Source of the DNA: Rubrivivax sp.
GTDB taxonomy: Bacteria > Pseudomonadota > Gammaproteobacteria > Burkholderiales > Burkholderiaceae_C
Assembly: GCA_019635315.1 (NCBI GenBank)
Contig: JAHBZT010000001.1
Span: 62,001-126,000, forward strand
DNA: 64,000 nucleotides
Direction: 5' to 3'
Part shown: positions 31,357 to 39,740 of the stretch, piece by piece
Layout of the letters: the number at the start of each line of letters is the position of its first letter
How positions within the stretch are numbered: position 1 is the stretch's first letter
The notes under the pieces: generated by a model
Database searches by the model: none
What the model was told of the DNA's origin: nothing
What the model saw: only the letters and a program-made list of their open reading frames with translations
Program-made: the position numbers and the translations under genes

Positions 31357-33336
31357 TCAGGCCGCGTTGGGCAGCACGTCGGCGGCTGCGCCGCCGGGCA
31401 GCGCCGGGCCGCACAGCGCGTCGCGGCCGCTGGCCTTGGCGCGGTAGAGCTGGCGGTCGGCCTCGGCGATCAGCGCCTCCAGCGTGTCCAGGCCCTGGCC
31501 GGGCACGCGCTCGGCGGCGCCCATCGAGAAGGTCACGCGGTGCGGCACCGGCAGCCCCTCGACAGGCTGCTCGGCGAGCGCCTCGCGCAGGCGGCCGAAC
31601 AGCGCCGGCAGCTCCCCCACGTGCGTGCCCGGCATCACCAGCAGCCATTCCTCGCCGCCGTAGCGGCCGACACGGTCCTGCCCGCGCACCACGCGCTGCG
31701 CCGCGGCGGCGAAGGCCTCCAGCACGCGGTCGCCGACGGCATGTCCGTGGCGGTCGTTGATGTCCTTGAAGCGGTCCAGGTCCACCAGCGCCAGCGTGAT
31801 CGGCAGGTCCAGCCGGGTGGCCAGCGCCAGCTGCTCGCGCGCGAAGGCCAGCACCGCGCGCCGGTTCGGCAGCCCGGTCAGCTCGTCGCGCAGCGCCAGT
31901 TCGGCCAGGCGGCGCCGGCGCGCCAGCGCGCGCGCGAAGTAGCCGCCGCCGCCGGCCAGCAGCAGCGCCAGCGCGGCCAGCGCGGCGAGCAGCGCACGCT
32001 GGCGCTGCTCGCGCGCCTCCAGCTCCAGCCGCGCCAGCTCGGCGGCCTGGCGCAGCGCGGCATTCTCGGCGTCGCGGCGCGCACTCTCGTAGCGCGCCTG
32101 CAGGCGCTGCGCCTCGCGTTCGCGCATCGCACGCTGCGCACCCAGCATTTGCGCGACATAGCGCTCGAGCTCGGCATAGGCCTCGGCGTCGCGCCCCAGC
32201 GCATGCAGGCCGCGCGCCGCGCTGCGCGCGACCAGCTCGGTGTTGCGCGACGAGGGCTGCGCATGCTCCAGCGCACGCAGCCGCTCGATCGCCTCGGCCA
32301 GCGCGCTGCGCGCCGCCGCGCCGCCTTCGGCCAGCGTCTGCGCCAGCGCCTCGACGACCTGGGTCTGCGCGGTGACCCGGCGGAAGCGCAGCGCCGGCTG
32401 CTCGTCGGCCACGCGCAGCGCGGCGCGCGCGTGGCGCAGCGCGGCGGCCGTGTCGCCCTCGCGCAGCGCGACCTCGGCCAGGCCCTCGTGGCCGCGCATC
32501 GTGAACGACGGGTTGGCGATCGCCGTGGCCAGCGCCAGCACCCGCTCGAAATGCACGCGCGCCTGCGCGGCGCGGCCGCCGTTGACCAGCGCCCAGCCCA
32601 GGTCGTCCAGCAGCCAGGCGCGCTGGTGGCGCGCCGGCTGCTCGCCCAGCACCTGCAGCGCACGCTCGACATAGCCTTCCGGCCGCAGCTGCGGCGCGAT
32701 GCGCACCGCCAGCGGCGCCATCGTGCCCAGCGCGTAGGCCTGCAGCGCCGCGTCGCCCAGCTTCGCGCCGCAGCGCTCCACCGCCTCCAGCGCGGCCCAG
32801 GCTTCGTCGGCGTCGTCCAGCTCGACATGGCGCACGGCGTCCAGCAGGTCCAGGCGGCACAGCAGCGCCTCGTCGCCGGCGGCGCGCGCCGCCTCGCGCG
32901 CCTGGGCCTGCGCCTGGCGGTGTTCCGCCGGCACGAAGGGGCCGACCGCCGTGTAGCGCAGGTAGAAGTCCAGCCACGGGCGCTCGCGCGGCGAGACCAG
33001 CGTATTCGGCAGCCAGGCGCGGGCCGCCTGCGCGGCCTGGTGGGCAGCGACCCGGTCGTCGGTCTCGGCCAGCAGGTCGGCCAGCGCGAGATGGCCCCAG
33101 AACAGGCGATCGCGGTCGCCGGCGCTGCGCGCCGCCGCGATCTGCTGGCGCAGCTGGCCCAGCGCGGCGCCGGGGTCGTCCATCGCGCGCTGCAGGGTGC
33201 CGGTGATCAGCGCGACGCCGGTCTCCTGCGCCCGTGCCAGCGGCGGGGCGCCGAGCAGCAGCGTCGCGGCCAGCGCGACAGTCACCGCCCGTCCCGACCG
33301 GGGCAGGCGGCGCGCGAGCCCTCGCATGGCGTTCAC
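31357..33336 (-). CDS. Membrane diguanylate cyclase with periplasmic TPR-like sensor
   Basis: 659 aa: signal peptide (ALAATLLLGAPPLARA, to ~36), a long helical TPR-like periplasmic region (~40-420), a coiled coil, one membrane helix (ALLAALAALALLLAGGGGYF) and a C-terminal GGDEF domain. The I-site-to-A-site region reads LVDLDRFKDINDRHGHAVGD, and the active-site loop is YGGEEW, a functional GGEEF variant. It should make c-di-GMP in the cytoplasm in response to an unknown periplasmic signal. It lies 5 bp behind an outer-membrane barrel gene, a possible input partner. A second ATG three codons inside is also possible. Confidence 0.88.
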   Translation of the reverse strand: MNAMRGLARRLPRSGRAVTVALAATLLLGAPPLARAQETGVALITGTLQRAMDDPGAALGQLRQQIAAARSAGDRDRLFWGHLALADLLAETDDRVAAHQAAQAARAWLPNTLVSPRERPWLDFYLRYTAVGPFVPAEHRQAQAQAREAARAAGDEALLCRLDLLDAVRHVELDDADEAWAALEAVERCGAKLGDAALQAYALGTMAPLAVRIAPQLRPEGYVERALQVLGEQPARHQRAWLLDDLGWALVNGGRAAQARVHFERVLALATAIANPSFTMRGHEGLAEVALREGDTAAALRHARAALRVADEQPALRFRRVTAQTQVVEALAQTLAEGGAAARSALAEAIERLRALEHAQPSSRNTELVARSAARGLHALGRDAEAYAELERYVAQMLGAQRAMREREAQRLQARYESARRDAENAALRQAAELARLELEAREQRQRALLAALAALALLLAGGGGYFARALARRRRLAELALRDELTGLPNRRAVLAFAREQLALATRLDLPITLALVDLDRFKDINDRHGHAVGDRVLEAFAAAAQRVVRGQDRVGRYGGEEWLLVMPGTHVGELPALFGRLREALAEQPVEGLPVPHRVTFSMGAAERVPGQGLDTLEALIAEADRQLYRAKASGRDALCGPALPGGAAADVLPNAA

Positions 33337-33341
33337 GGGCC

Positions 33342-33944
33342 CTAGAAGCGCAGCTGCACGCCGAAGGTCAGCGCGTCGACGCGCCCGGCGGAGCCGGCGA
33401 CCTCGGCGCGCGTGCTGTCGATGGCCAGCTCCAGCGCCACCTGCGGCGTCAGCGCATAGGCGATCGCGAGGCCGGCATAGCCTTCGGCGCTGTTGCCGGT
33501 GCTGCGCACGAGGACGCCGGCGCTGCCGCGGTCGCTGGTCATGTGCACGCTGGCGATGCCGAAGCGCAGCAGCCCGCTCCAGGGCCCGCCGAAGTCCAGC
33601 GGCACCGCCAGCCCGACACCGGCCAGCCGCGCGCGCCAGCGCTGGCTGTCGGCGCCGCGGCTGGCGAAGGCGCTGCCGAAGTCGACGACGGTGGCCTCGA
33701 CGGCCAGGTTGTGGGCGACGAAGAAGCCGACCGCCGCGCGGCCGGCGCGATCCACGCGATCGCAGGTGCTGCTGCCGCGGCAGTCGACGTCGTAGATCGA
33801 CGCGCCGCCGCTGGCCGCGAGGTAGAGGCGGTGATCGGACGCGGCCGCCGGGTCGGCAAAGGCGCCGGTGCCGGCCAGCGCGGCGAGCGCCAGCGCCGTG
33901 GCGGCGCCGCGCCGCCGGGCCGGGCGGAGCGCGCGCGTGGTCAC
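33342..33944 (-). CDS. Outer-membrane beta-barrel protein
   Basis: 200-aa exported protein: signal peptide (RRGAATALALAALAGTGAFA), then alternating hydrophobic strands ending in LTFGVQLRF, with the C-terminal Phe typical of barrels. The segment HRLYLAASGGASIYDVDC and two nearby cysteines (CRGSSTC) recall OmpW/OmpA-like small barrels. It starts with GTG, overlapping the gshB stop (GTGA). Cargo or ligand is unknown. Confidence 0.75.
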   Translation of the reverse strand: MTTRALRPARRRGAATALALAALAGTGAFADPAAASDHRLYLAASGGASIYDVDCRGSSTCDRVDRAGRAAVGFFVAHNLAVEATVVDFGSAFASRGADSQRWRARLAGVGLAVPLDFGGPWSGLLRFGIASVHMTSDRGSAGVLVRSTGNSAEGYAGLAIAYALTPQVALELAIDSTRAEVAGSAGRVDALTFGVQLRF

Positions 33945-34912
33945 GGCGCGGCCTCGCCCGCCACCGCGCGCTCCAGCGCGTCGACGAACATCTTCGCGAC
34001 GTCGAAGCCGGTCTGGTCGCCGATCTCGCGGAAGCAGGTCGGGCTGGTCACGTTGATCTCGGTCAGGCACTCGCCGATGATGTCCAGCCCCACCAGCAGC
34101 AGCCCGCGCGCGGCCAGCAGCGGGCCCAGCGCCCGCGCGATCTCGAGGTCGCGCGTGGACAGCGCCTGCGCCACGCCCTTGCCGCCGGCGGCCAGGTTGC
34201 CGCGGATCTCGCTGCCCTGCGGGATGCGCGCCAGGCACCAGGGCACCGGCTCGCCGCCGATGACCAGCACGCGCTTGTCGCCAAGCGCGATCTCGGGCAG
34301 GTATTTCTGCACCATCACCGTCTGCGCGCCGCCGCGGTTGAGCGTCTCGGTGATGCTGCCGAGGTTGAGCCCGTCGGCGCCGACGCGGAAGATGCCCATG
34401 CCGCCCATGCCGTCCAGCGGCTTGAGGATGATGTCGCGGTGCTCGGCGTGGAAGCGGCGGATCGCCTCGTCGTCGCGCGTGACCAGGGTCGGCGCGATGA
34501 ACTGCGGAAACTCCAGGATCGCCAGCTTCTCCGGGTGGTCGCGCAGCGCCGCCGGCCTGTTGAAGACGCGCGCGCCCTCGCGCTCGGCCTGGCCAAGCAG
34601 GTGCGTGGCGTAGAAATACTCGCTGTCGAACGGCGGGTCCTTGCGCATCAGCACCGCGCCGGCGTCGCGCAGCGCCACCTCGCGGTGCTGCACGGTGCGG
34701 AACCAGGTGTCCGTGTGTTCGTCGGCGCCCGCGACGAGCTCGATCTCGCGCACCGGCGCCGTGACCGGGCCGCCGCGCTGCCAGCGCAGGTCGCGCGGCT
34801 CGCAGGCCCACAGCCGATGGCCGCGCGCCGCCGCCTCGCGCATCATCGTGTAGGTGCTGTCCTTGTAGACGCGGAAGGACTCCAGCGGGTCGGCGACGAA
34901 GAGCAGGTCCAT
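33941..34912 (-). CDS. gshB: Glutathione synthetase
   Basis: ATP-grasp ligase joining gamma-glutamylcysteine and glycine, the last step of glutathione synthesis. The 323 aa match the family length. It begins MDLLFVADPLESFRVYKDST and has MRKDPPFDSEYFYATHLL, ILKPLDGMGGMGIFRV and GLDIIGECLTEINVTSPT, all GshB signatures. It is flanked by a barrel gene (4-nt overlap) and a BenE transporter (17-bp gap). gshA is not next to it. Confidence 0.95.
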   Translation of the reverse strand: MDLLFVADPLESFRVYKDSTYTMMREAAARGHRLWACEPRDLRWQRGGPVTAPVREIELVAGADEHTDTWFRTVQHREVALRDAGAVLMRKDPPFDSEYFYATHLLGQAEREGARVFNRPAALRDHPEKLAILEFPQFIAPTLVTRDDEAIRRFHAEHRDIILKPLDGMGGMGIFRVGADGLNLGSITETLNRGGAQTVMVQKYLPEIALGDKRVLVIGGEPVPWCLARIPQGSEIRGNLAAGGKGVAQALSTRDLEIARALGPLLAARGLLLVGLDIIGECLTEINVTSPTCFREIGDQTGFDVAKMFVDALERAVAGEAAP

Positions 34913-34929
34913 CGGGGGAGGGGTCGCGG

Positions 34930-36105
34930 TCAGGCGCCGCCGTGCGGCCGGGCCCGCCAGTGTTGCACAGCCAGCGCCAGCACCCCGGCCGCGACGGCCC
35001 AGAAGGCGCTGCCCACGCCCCACAGCGTCAGCCCGCTGGCGCTGACGACGAAGGTGATCAGCGCGGCGTCGCGCTGGCGCTCTTCCATCATCGCCGCCGC
35101 CAGCCCGCTGCCGATCGTGCCCAGCAGCGCGAAGCCGGCCACCGCCAGCACCAGCGCGGCCGGGAAGGCGGCGATCAGCGCGACCACCGCGCCGCCGAGC
35201 AGCCCGAGCACGATGTAGAAGACGCCGGCCGCCGCCGCCGCGACCCAGCGCCGCGCCGGGTCCTCGTGCGCCTCGCGGCCCATGCAGATGGCCGCCGTGA
35301 TGGCCGCCAGGTTCAGCGCATAGCCGCCGAAGGGCGCCAGCAGCAGCGTCGCCACGCCGGTCGTCGTGATCACCGGCGAGACCGGCGTCGCATAGCCGGC
35401 GGCGCGCTGCGCGGCCACGCCGGGCAGGTTCTGCGACGCCATCGTGACGACGAACAGCGGCAGCGCCACGCCGACCGTCGCCGCGAGCGTGAAGCTGGGC
35501 ATCGTGAAGACCGGCGTGGCCAGCGCCCACGACACCTCGCCCAGCGCGAGCTGGCCGCGCGCCGCGGCCAGCGCCATGCCCACGGCCAGCACGACCGGCA
35601 CCGCGTAGCGCGGCCACAGGCGCCGGCCCAGCAGGTAGGCCAGGAACATCGCGAACACGAGCGCGAACTCGCGCTGCAGCGACGTGAAGGCCTCGAAGCC
35701 GAAGCGCACCAGCACGCCGGCCAGCAGCGCCGAGGCCAGCGCCTGCGGGATGCGGTCCATCACGCGCGCAAACCAGCCGCTCGCACCGGCCAGCGTGATC
35801 AGCCCGGCGCAGACCACGAAGGCGCCGACCGCCTGGTCCATCGGCACGCCCGCGCCGGCCGTCACCAGCAGCGCGGCGCCGGGCGTCGACCAAGCGGTCA
35901 GCACCGGCTGCCGGTACCACAGGCTCAAGCCCAGGCTGGTCAGCCCCATGCCCAGGCCCAGCGCCCAGACCCACGACACCGTCTGCGCCGGCGTCGCGCC
36001 GAAGGCCGCCGCGGCCTGGAAGACGATGACCACCGAACTCGTGTAGCCCACGAGCACGGCGACGAAGCCGGCGACGACGGCGGACAGGGACAGCTCGTGG
36101 CGCAT
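34930..36105 (-). CDS. BenE-family benzoate/H+ symporter-like transporter
   Basis: 391-aa membrane protein with 11-12 predicted helices. It begins MRHELSLSAVVAGFVAVLVG and has the family stretch TPGAALLVTAGAG, and later VITTTGVATLLLAPFGGYALN. BenE proteins import benzoate, but no aromatic catabolism genes are here, so the substrate is open. The start is the ATG at 36103-36105; the longer frame is untranslated leader. Confidence 0.85.
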   Translation of the reverse strand: MRHELSLSAVVAGFVAVLVGYTSSVVIVFQAAAAFGATPAQTVSWVWALGLGMGLTSLGLSLWYRQPVLTAWSTPGAALLVTAGAGVPMDQAVGAFVVCAGLITLAGASGWFARVMDRIPQALASALLAGVLVRFGFEAFTSLQREFALVFAMFLAYLLGRRLWPRYAVPVVLAVGMALAAARGQLALGEVSWALATPVFTMPSFTLAATVGVALPLFVVTMASQNLPGVAAQRAAGYATPVSPVITTTGVATLLLAPFGGYALNLAAITAAICMGREAHEDPARRWVAAAAAGVFYIVLGLLGGAVVALIAAFPAALVLAVAGFALLGTIGSGLAAAMMEERQRDAALITFVVSASGLTLWGVGSAFWAVAAGVLALAVQHWRARPHGGA

Positions 36106-36328
36106 GGGCCGCGCAGGATAAGCCAGCGACCCGCCGCGGCCCGCCGCCACCGGCCGCGCCACGCGTGCCGCGCCGCACCGCAGCCAGCGCCTTAACAACT
36201 TTGAAGGCCGGCTGAAGGACGCCGCGGCGGGTGGCGCGGAACACTGGCTGCTCCCTGCCACGCGACGCGGCTGCCGGTGCCCGAACCGGGTCCGCGACGC
36301 CCCACCCCAGACCCCCGAGGAGACCCGC

Positions 36329-36757
36329 ATGACCCCGATCCAGATCCAGCTCGTGCGCGACAGCTGGGCCCAGGTGCAGCCCATCCAGGCCGCCGCCGCC
36401 GACCTCTTCTACGCCCGCCTGTTCGAGCTGGCGCCCGAGACGCGGCCGCTGTTCAGGCGCGACATCCACGCCCAGGGCGCGATGCTGATGAAGATGCTGG
36501 ACAGCGTCGTCGCCGGTCTGGACCGGCTGCCCGAGCTGATGCCGGTGGCCGCGGCACTGGCGCGCCGCCATGTCGGCTACGGCGTGCAGCCGCGTCACTA
36601 CGACACGGTCGGCACGGCGCTGATGTGGACCCTGGAGCAGGGCCTGGGCAGCGCCTTCACGCCGCACGTGCGGCAGGCCTGGCTGACCGCCTACTCGACG
36701 CTGGCCTGCGCGATGAAGGCTGCCGCGGCCGACGCCGCGCCGGCGGCCGCCGCCTGA
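36329..36757 (+). CDS. Single-domain globin
   Basis: 142-aa haem globin related to the haem domain of flavohaemoglobins and Vitreoscilla-type globins. It opens TPIQIQLVRDSWAQVQPI and has FYARLFELAPETRPLF and ARRHVGYGVQPRHYDTVG, where the His of RRHVGYG is the proximal haem ligand. No reductase domain follows. A GAGGAGA ribosome site precedes the ATG. It may bind O2 or NO; the 223-bp upstream gap contains the AT-richer patch TTAACAACTTTG, where a promoter could lie. Confidence 0.88.
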   Translation: MTPIQIQLVRDSWAQVQPIQAAAADLFYARLFELAPETRPLFRRDIHAQGAMLMKMLDSVVAGLDRLPELMPVAAALARRHVGYGVQPRHYDTVGTALMWTLEQGLGSAFTPHVRQAWLTAYSTLACAMKAAAADAAPAAAA

Positions 36758-36788
36758 GACCGCCTGCGACCTGCCCAAGGAGCCTGCC

Positions 36789-37586
36789 ATGTACCCCCTG
36801 CACTTCAGCCTCGCGCTCGCCCTGCTGACCGCCGCCGCCGGCGCCGCCGCGCAGGCCCCCATCACCCACGAACAGGCGCTGGCCGGCAACGTGACGCCCG
36901 GCGACGCGCCGGGCTACCCGGTCACGATCAGCGTGCCGGGGCACTACCGGCTGATGGGCAACCTGCAGGTGCCGTCGAGCACGGGCGGCATCCATGCGAC
37001 CGTCGGCGGCGTGACGCTGGACCTCAACGGCTTCACGGTCGGCGGCCCCGGCACCTGCACGCAGAGCGGCGCCAACAACGTCGTGACCTGCACCCACTAC
37101 GCCCTCGCCCACCTGGCGGACCGCGATGCGCTGTCCGGCATCCGCTTCCAGGGCCGCGGCAACACCGTGCGCAACGGCACCGTGCGCGGTTTCCGCGGCC
37201 ACGGCGTCAGCGGCGGCGACACGGTGCTGGAGGACCTCGTGCTGCGCGACAACCGCTACAGCGGCTTCAGCAGCTTCGCGGTCGGCCACACCAGCCGCGT
37301 CAGCGGCACACGCATCCTGCTCAACGGCGATCACGGCGTGCACAGCGCCTCCTACCTGATCTTCGAGCGCTCGGCGGCGGTGAAGAACGGCGGCGACGGC
37401 TTGCAGACCGGCGGTGCGCTGGTGACCGACTCGGTGCTCACGAACAACCGGCGCTACGGCATCGCCTCGTCCAGCAACCCGCACAGCACCGTCCGTGGCA
37501 CCCAGCTGAGATACAACCACCTCGGCCCCATCAGCGGCGGCGTGCTCTCGCAGGGCGGCAACTACAGCGGCGGCGCGCTGTTCTGA
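36789..37586 (+). CDS. Exported right-handed beta-helix protein
   Basis: 265 aa with a signal peptide (HFSLALALLTAAAGAAAQAP) and a body built of short repeats in the style of parallel beta-helices (GGVTLDLNGFTVGGPG, GHGVSGGDTVLEDLVLRDN, GLQTGGALVTDSVLTNN). Such folds often occur in polysaccharide-active or surface proteins, but no catalytic triad is evident. The last residues are GGALF. Only 3 nt separate it from the next gene, so the two are probably coupled. Confidence 0.8.
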   Translation: MYPLHFSLALALLTAAAGAAAQAPITHEQALAGNVTPGDAPGYPVTISVPGHYRLMGNLQVPSSTGGIHATVGGVTLDLNGFTVGGPGTCTQSGANNVVTCTHYALAHLADRDALSGIRFQGRGNTVRNGTVRGFRGHGVSGGDTVLEDLVLRDNRYSGFSSFAVGHTSRVSGTRILLNGDHGVHSASYLIFERSAAVKNGGDGLQTGGALVTDSVLTNNRRYGIASSSNPHSTVRGTQLRYNHLGPISGGVLSQGGNYSGGALF

Positions 37587-37589
37587 GCC

Positions 37590-38303
37590 GTGGCGGCCCC
37601 GATGCACGGCGATACGACGCCGCGGCGCGGCCGCGGGCCCGACGGCGCCGCCGCCCTGCTGGTGGGCGCCGCGGTCGTGCTGACGACGGTGGCGCCGATG
37701 GCGGTGCTGTCGCCGCATGGACCGGCCGGCGCAGCGGCGGCCACGTCAGCGCCGCTGCCGCGGTGGGAGACCGGAGCCGCACTGCCGGCAATGCCTGCCG
37801 CGGCGGTCGTCAAGCCGGCGCCGCCTTCCAGCCCCGAGGCGGGGCAAGCCCGCGTGTGGCGCGAGCGGCACACGATCGTCATCGCCGCGCGCCAGGCCCC
37901 GCGCGCCGAGGTCGCACGCCAGCTCGCCGCGCTGACCGGCGTGGACCCGCAGCGTCCGGCCGCGGTGCTGCACGGGGCGCGACCGCTCACGCTGCACTGG
38001 CGCGGCAGCGACGCCGCCGAGGCCTGGCGTCGCGTGCTGGGCGCGCAGGCCGGCCACGCGCTGCAGTGCGACGGCGCCCGCTGCCGGCTGTGGCTGATCG
38101 CCCAGCCCGCCACCGCGGCGGCTGGCGTGGACACCGACGGCAGTGTGGACGCGCCGCCCGCCGCGGACCTGGATCCGGTCACGGACCGGCTGCCCGCCGA
38201 GGCCGGGCACGACGGGGCGGCCGATGCCGGCGCGGACGACGGCCCGCCGCCGACCTGGGAGCCCACGCAGCCCGACCCGCCGGGCCTGTTTCCGGCCCGC
38301 TGA
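37590..38303 (+). CDS. Membrane-anchored protein with an STN-like domain
   Basis: 237 aa. GTG at 37590 gives an N-terminus with one hydrophobic helix (AALLVGAAVVLTTVAPMAVL); an internal ATG at 37602 is also possible. Residues ~85-165 (TIVIAARQAPRAEVARQLAA ... LTLHWRGSDAAEAWRRVL) resemble the STN/secretin-TonB short N-terminal fold, which mediates periplasmic contacts. The C-terminus is acidic and Pro-rich. It directly follows the beta-helix gene, suggesting joint function. The domain assignment is by eye. Confidence 0.55.
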   Translation: MAAPMHGDTTPRRGRGPDGAAALLVGAAVVLTTVAPMAVLSPHGPAGAAAATSAPLPRWETGAALPAMPAAAVVKPAPPSSPEAGQARVWRERHTIVIAARQAPRAEVARQLAALTGVDPQRPAAVLHGARPLTLHWRGSDAAEAWRRVLGAQAGHALQCDGARCRLWLIAQPATAAAGVDTDGSVDAPPAADLDPVTDRLPAEAGHDGAADAGADDGPPPTWEPTQPDPPGLFPAR

Positions 38304-38371
38304 TGGTCATGCCCGGGTGCGGCGCTGCGGCGCGCCGGCCCCGGCGCAGCGCCCGCGGCCGGGCCAGTCCC

Positions 38372-38377
38372 TAGAAT
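38372..38377 (+). promoter_or_regulatory. -10 box with leaderless geometry before purU
   Basis: TAGAAT ends 7 nt before the purU ATG and no Shine-Dalgarno sequence is present. Transcription from this box would begin at or within one base of the start codon, implying a leaderless mRNA. Confidence 0.45.
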
Positions 38378-38384
38378 CGGCCCG

Positions 38385-39269
38385 ATGCCGCCCGAACACC
38401 AGTTCGTCCTCACGCTGGCCTGCCGCGACACCAAGGGCATCGTGCATGCCGTCTCGGGCCTGCTGTACCAGGCCGGCTGCAACATCATCGACTCGCAGCA
38501 GTTCGGCGACCTCGAGGGCGAGGACGCGACCGGGCTGTTCTTCATGCGCGTGCACTTCGAGGCGCCGCCGCAGCTGGCCGACGAGGCGACGCTGGCGCGC
38601 CTGTTCGAGCACACGCGGCAGCAGTTCGGCATGGACGCGCGCTTCCACGCGCTGGCGCGGCGGCCGCGCGTGCTGCTGATGGTCAGCCAGCACGGCCACT
38701 GCCTGAACGACCTGCTGTTCCGCTGGAAGAGCGGCACGCTGGCGGCGGACATCCCGGCCATCGTGTCCAACCACGAGACCTTCGCCGGCCTGGCGGCCAG
38801 CTACGGCATCCCCTTCCATCACCTGCCGCTGCCGCGCGGCGCCGACGCCGCGGCCAGGCGCGCGCAGGAGCAGCAGGTGCTGGCGCTGGTGCGCGAGCAG
38901 CAGGTCGACCTGGTCGTGCTGGCGCGCTACATGCAGATCCTCAGCGCCGAGCTGTGCGAGGCGCTGGCCGGGCGCGCGATCAACATCCACCACAGCTTCC
39001 TGCCCAGCTTCAAGGGCGCGCGGCCGTATTTCCAGGCCCATGCGCGCGGCGTCAAGCTGATCGGCGCGACGGCGCACTACGTGACCGCCGACCTCGACGA
39101 GGGCCCCATCATCGAGCAGGACGTGCAGCGCGTGGACCACACGCTGTCGGCCGAGGACTTCACCGCGGTCGGGCGCGACATCGAGTGCATGGTGCTCGCG
39201 CGCGCGGTGCGCTGGCACCTGGAGCACCGCGTGCTGGTCAACGGCCACAAGTGCGTGGTCTTCCGCTGA
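38385..39269 (+). CDS. purU: Formyltetrahydrofolate deformylase
   Basis: Hydrolyses 10-formyl-THF to formate and THF, balancing one-carbon pools. The 294 aa show an N-terminal ACT domain (VLTLACRDTKGIVHAVSGLL) and a C-terminal formyl-transferase fold with PFHHLPLPRG and INIHHSFLPSFKGARPY, including the catalytic His, then GATAHYVTADLDEGPIIEQD. It is followed 14 bp later by an NTF2-like gene. Confidence 0.95.
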   Translation: MPPEHQFVLTLACRDTKGIVHAVSGLLYQAGCNIIDSQQFGDLEGEDATGLFFMRVHFEAPPQLADEATLARLFEHTRQQFGMDARFHALARRPRVLLMVSQHGHCLNDLLFRWKSGTLAADIPAIVSNHETFAGLAASYGIPFHHLPLPRGADAAARRAQEQQVLALVREQQVDLVVLARYMQILSAELCEALAGRAINIHHSFLPSFKGARPYFQAHARGVKLIGATAHYVTADLDEGPIIEQDVQRVDHTLSAEDFTAVGRDIECMVLARAVRWHLEHRVLVNGHKCVVFR

Positions 39270-39283
39270 CGCGAGGCGCCACC

Positions 39284-39736
39284 ATGGCCCGCCGCCGCCC
39301 GCCCGTCGTCGCCCTCGCCGGCAGCCCGGACGAAGCCGAGGCCCGCTTCTACGAGGCGCTGCAGACCGGCGACCTGGAGCGCCTGATGGCGCTGTGGGTC
39401 GACGACGACGACGCGGTCTGCGTGCACCCGGGCGGCGCGCGGCTGGTCGGCACGACGGCCATCCGCGCCGGCTTCGAGGCCATCTTCGCCAGCGGCGGCA
39501 TCCCGGTGCGGCCCGAGCAGGTGCGCCGCATCACGCTGGCCGACGCCGCGCTGCACCACCTCGTCGAGCGCGTCGAGGTCCCTGGCGAGCAGGGCCCGCA
39601 GACGGCCTGGGTGGTGGCGAGCAACCTGTACGTGCGCACCGACATGGGCTGGCGCATCGCCGCCCACCACGCCAGCCCGGGCATGCCGCACGACCTGCCG
39701 GCGGTGGGCGACGAGGCGCCCTCGACGCTGCACTGA
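39284..39736 (+). CDS. NTF2/SnoaL-like small protein
   Basis: 150-aa cone-shaped NTF2-like fold: DEAEARFYEALQTGDLERLM, WVDDDDAVCVHPGG, GTTAIRAGFEAIFA and GWRIAAHHASPG follow the pattern of SnoaL_3/DUF4440 proteins. These bind or convert varied small molecules; no catalytic set can be named. It lies between purU and a YheT hydrolase with very short gaps, so co-transcription is likely. Confidence 0.82.
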   Translation: MARRRPPVVALAGSPDEAEARFYEALQTGDLERLMALWVDDDDAVCVHPGGARLVGTTAIRAGFEAIFASGGIPVRPEQVRRITLADAALHHLVERVEVPGEQGPQTAWVVASNLYVRTDMGWRIAAHHASPGMPHDLPAVGDEAPSTLH

Positions 39737-39740
39737 GCGC

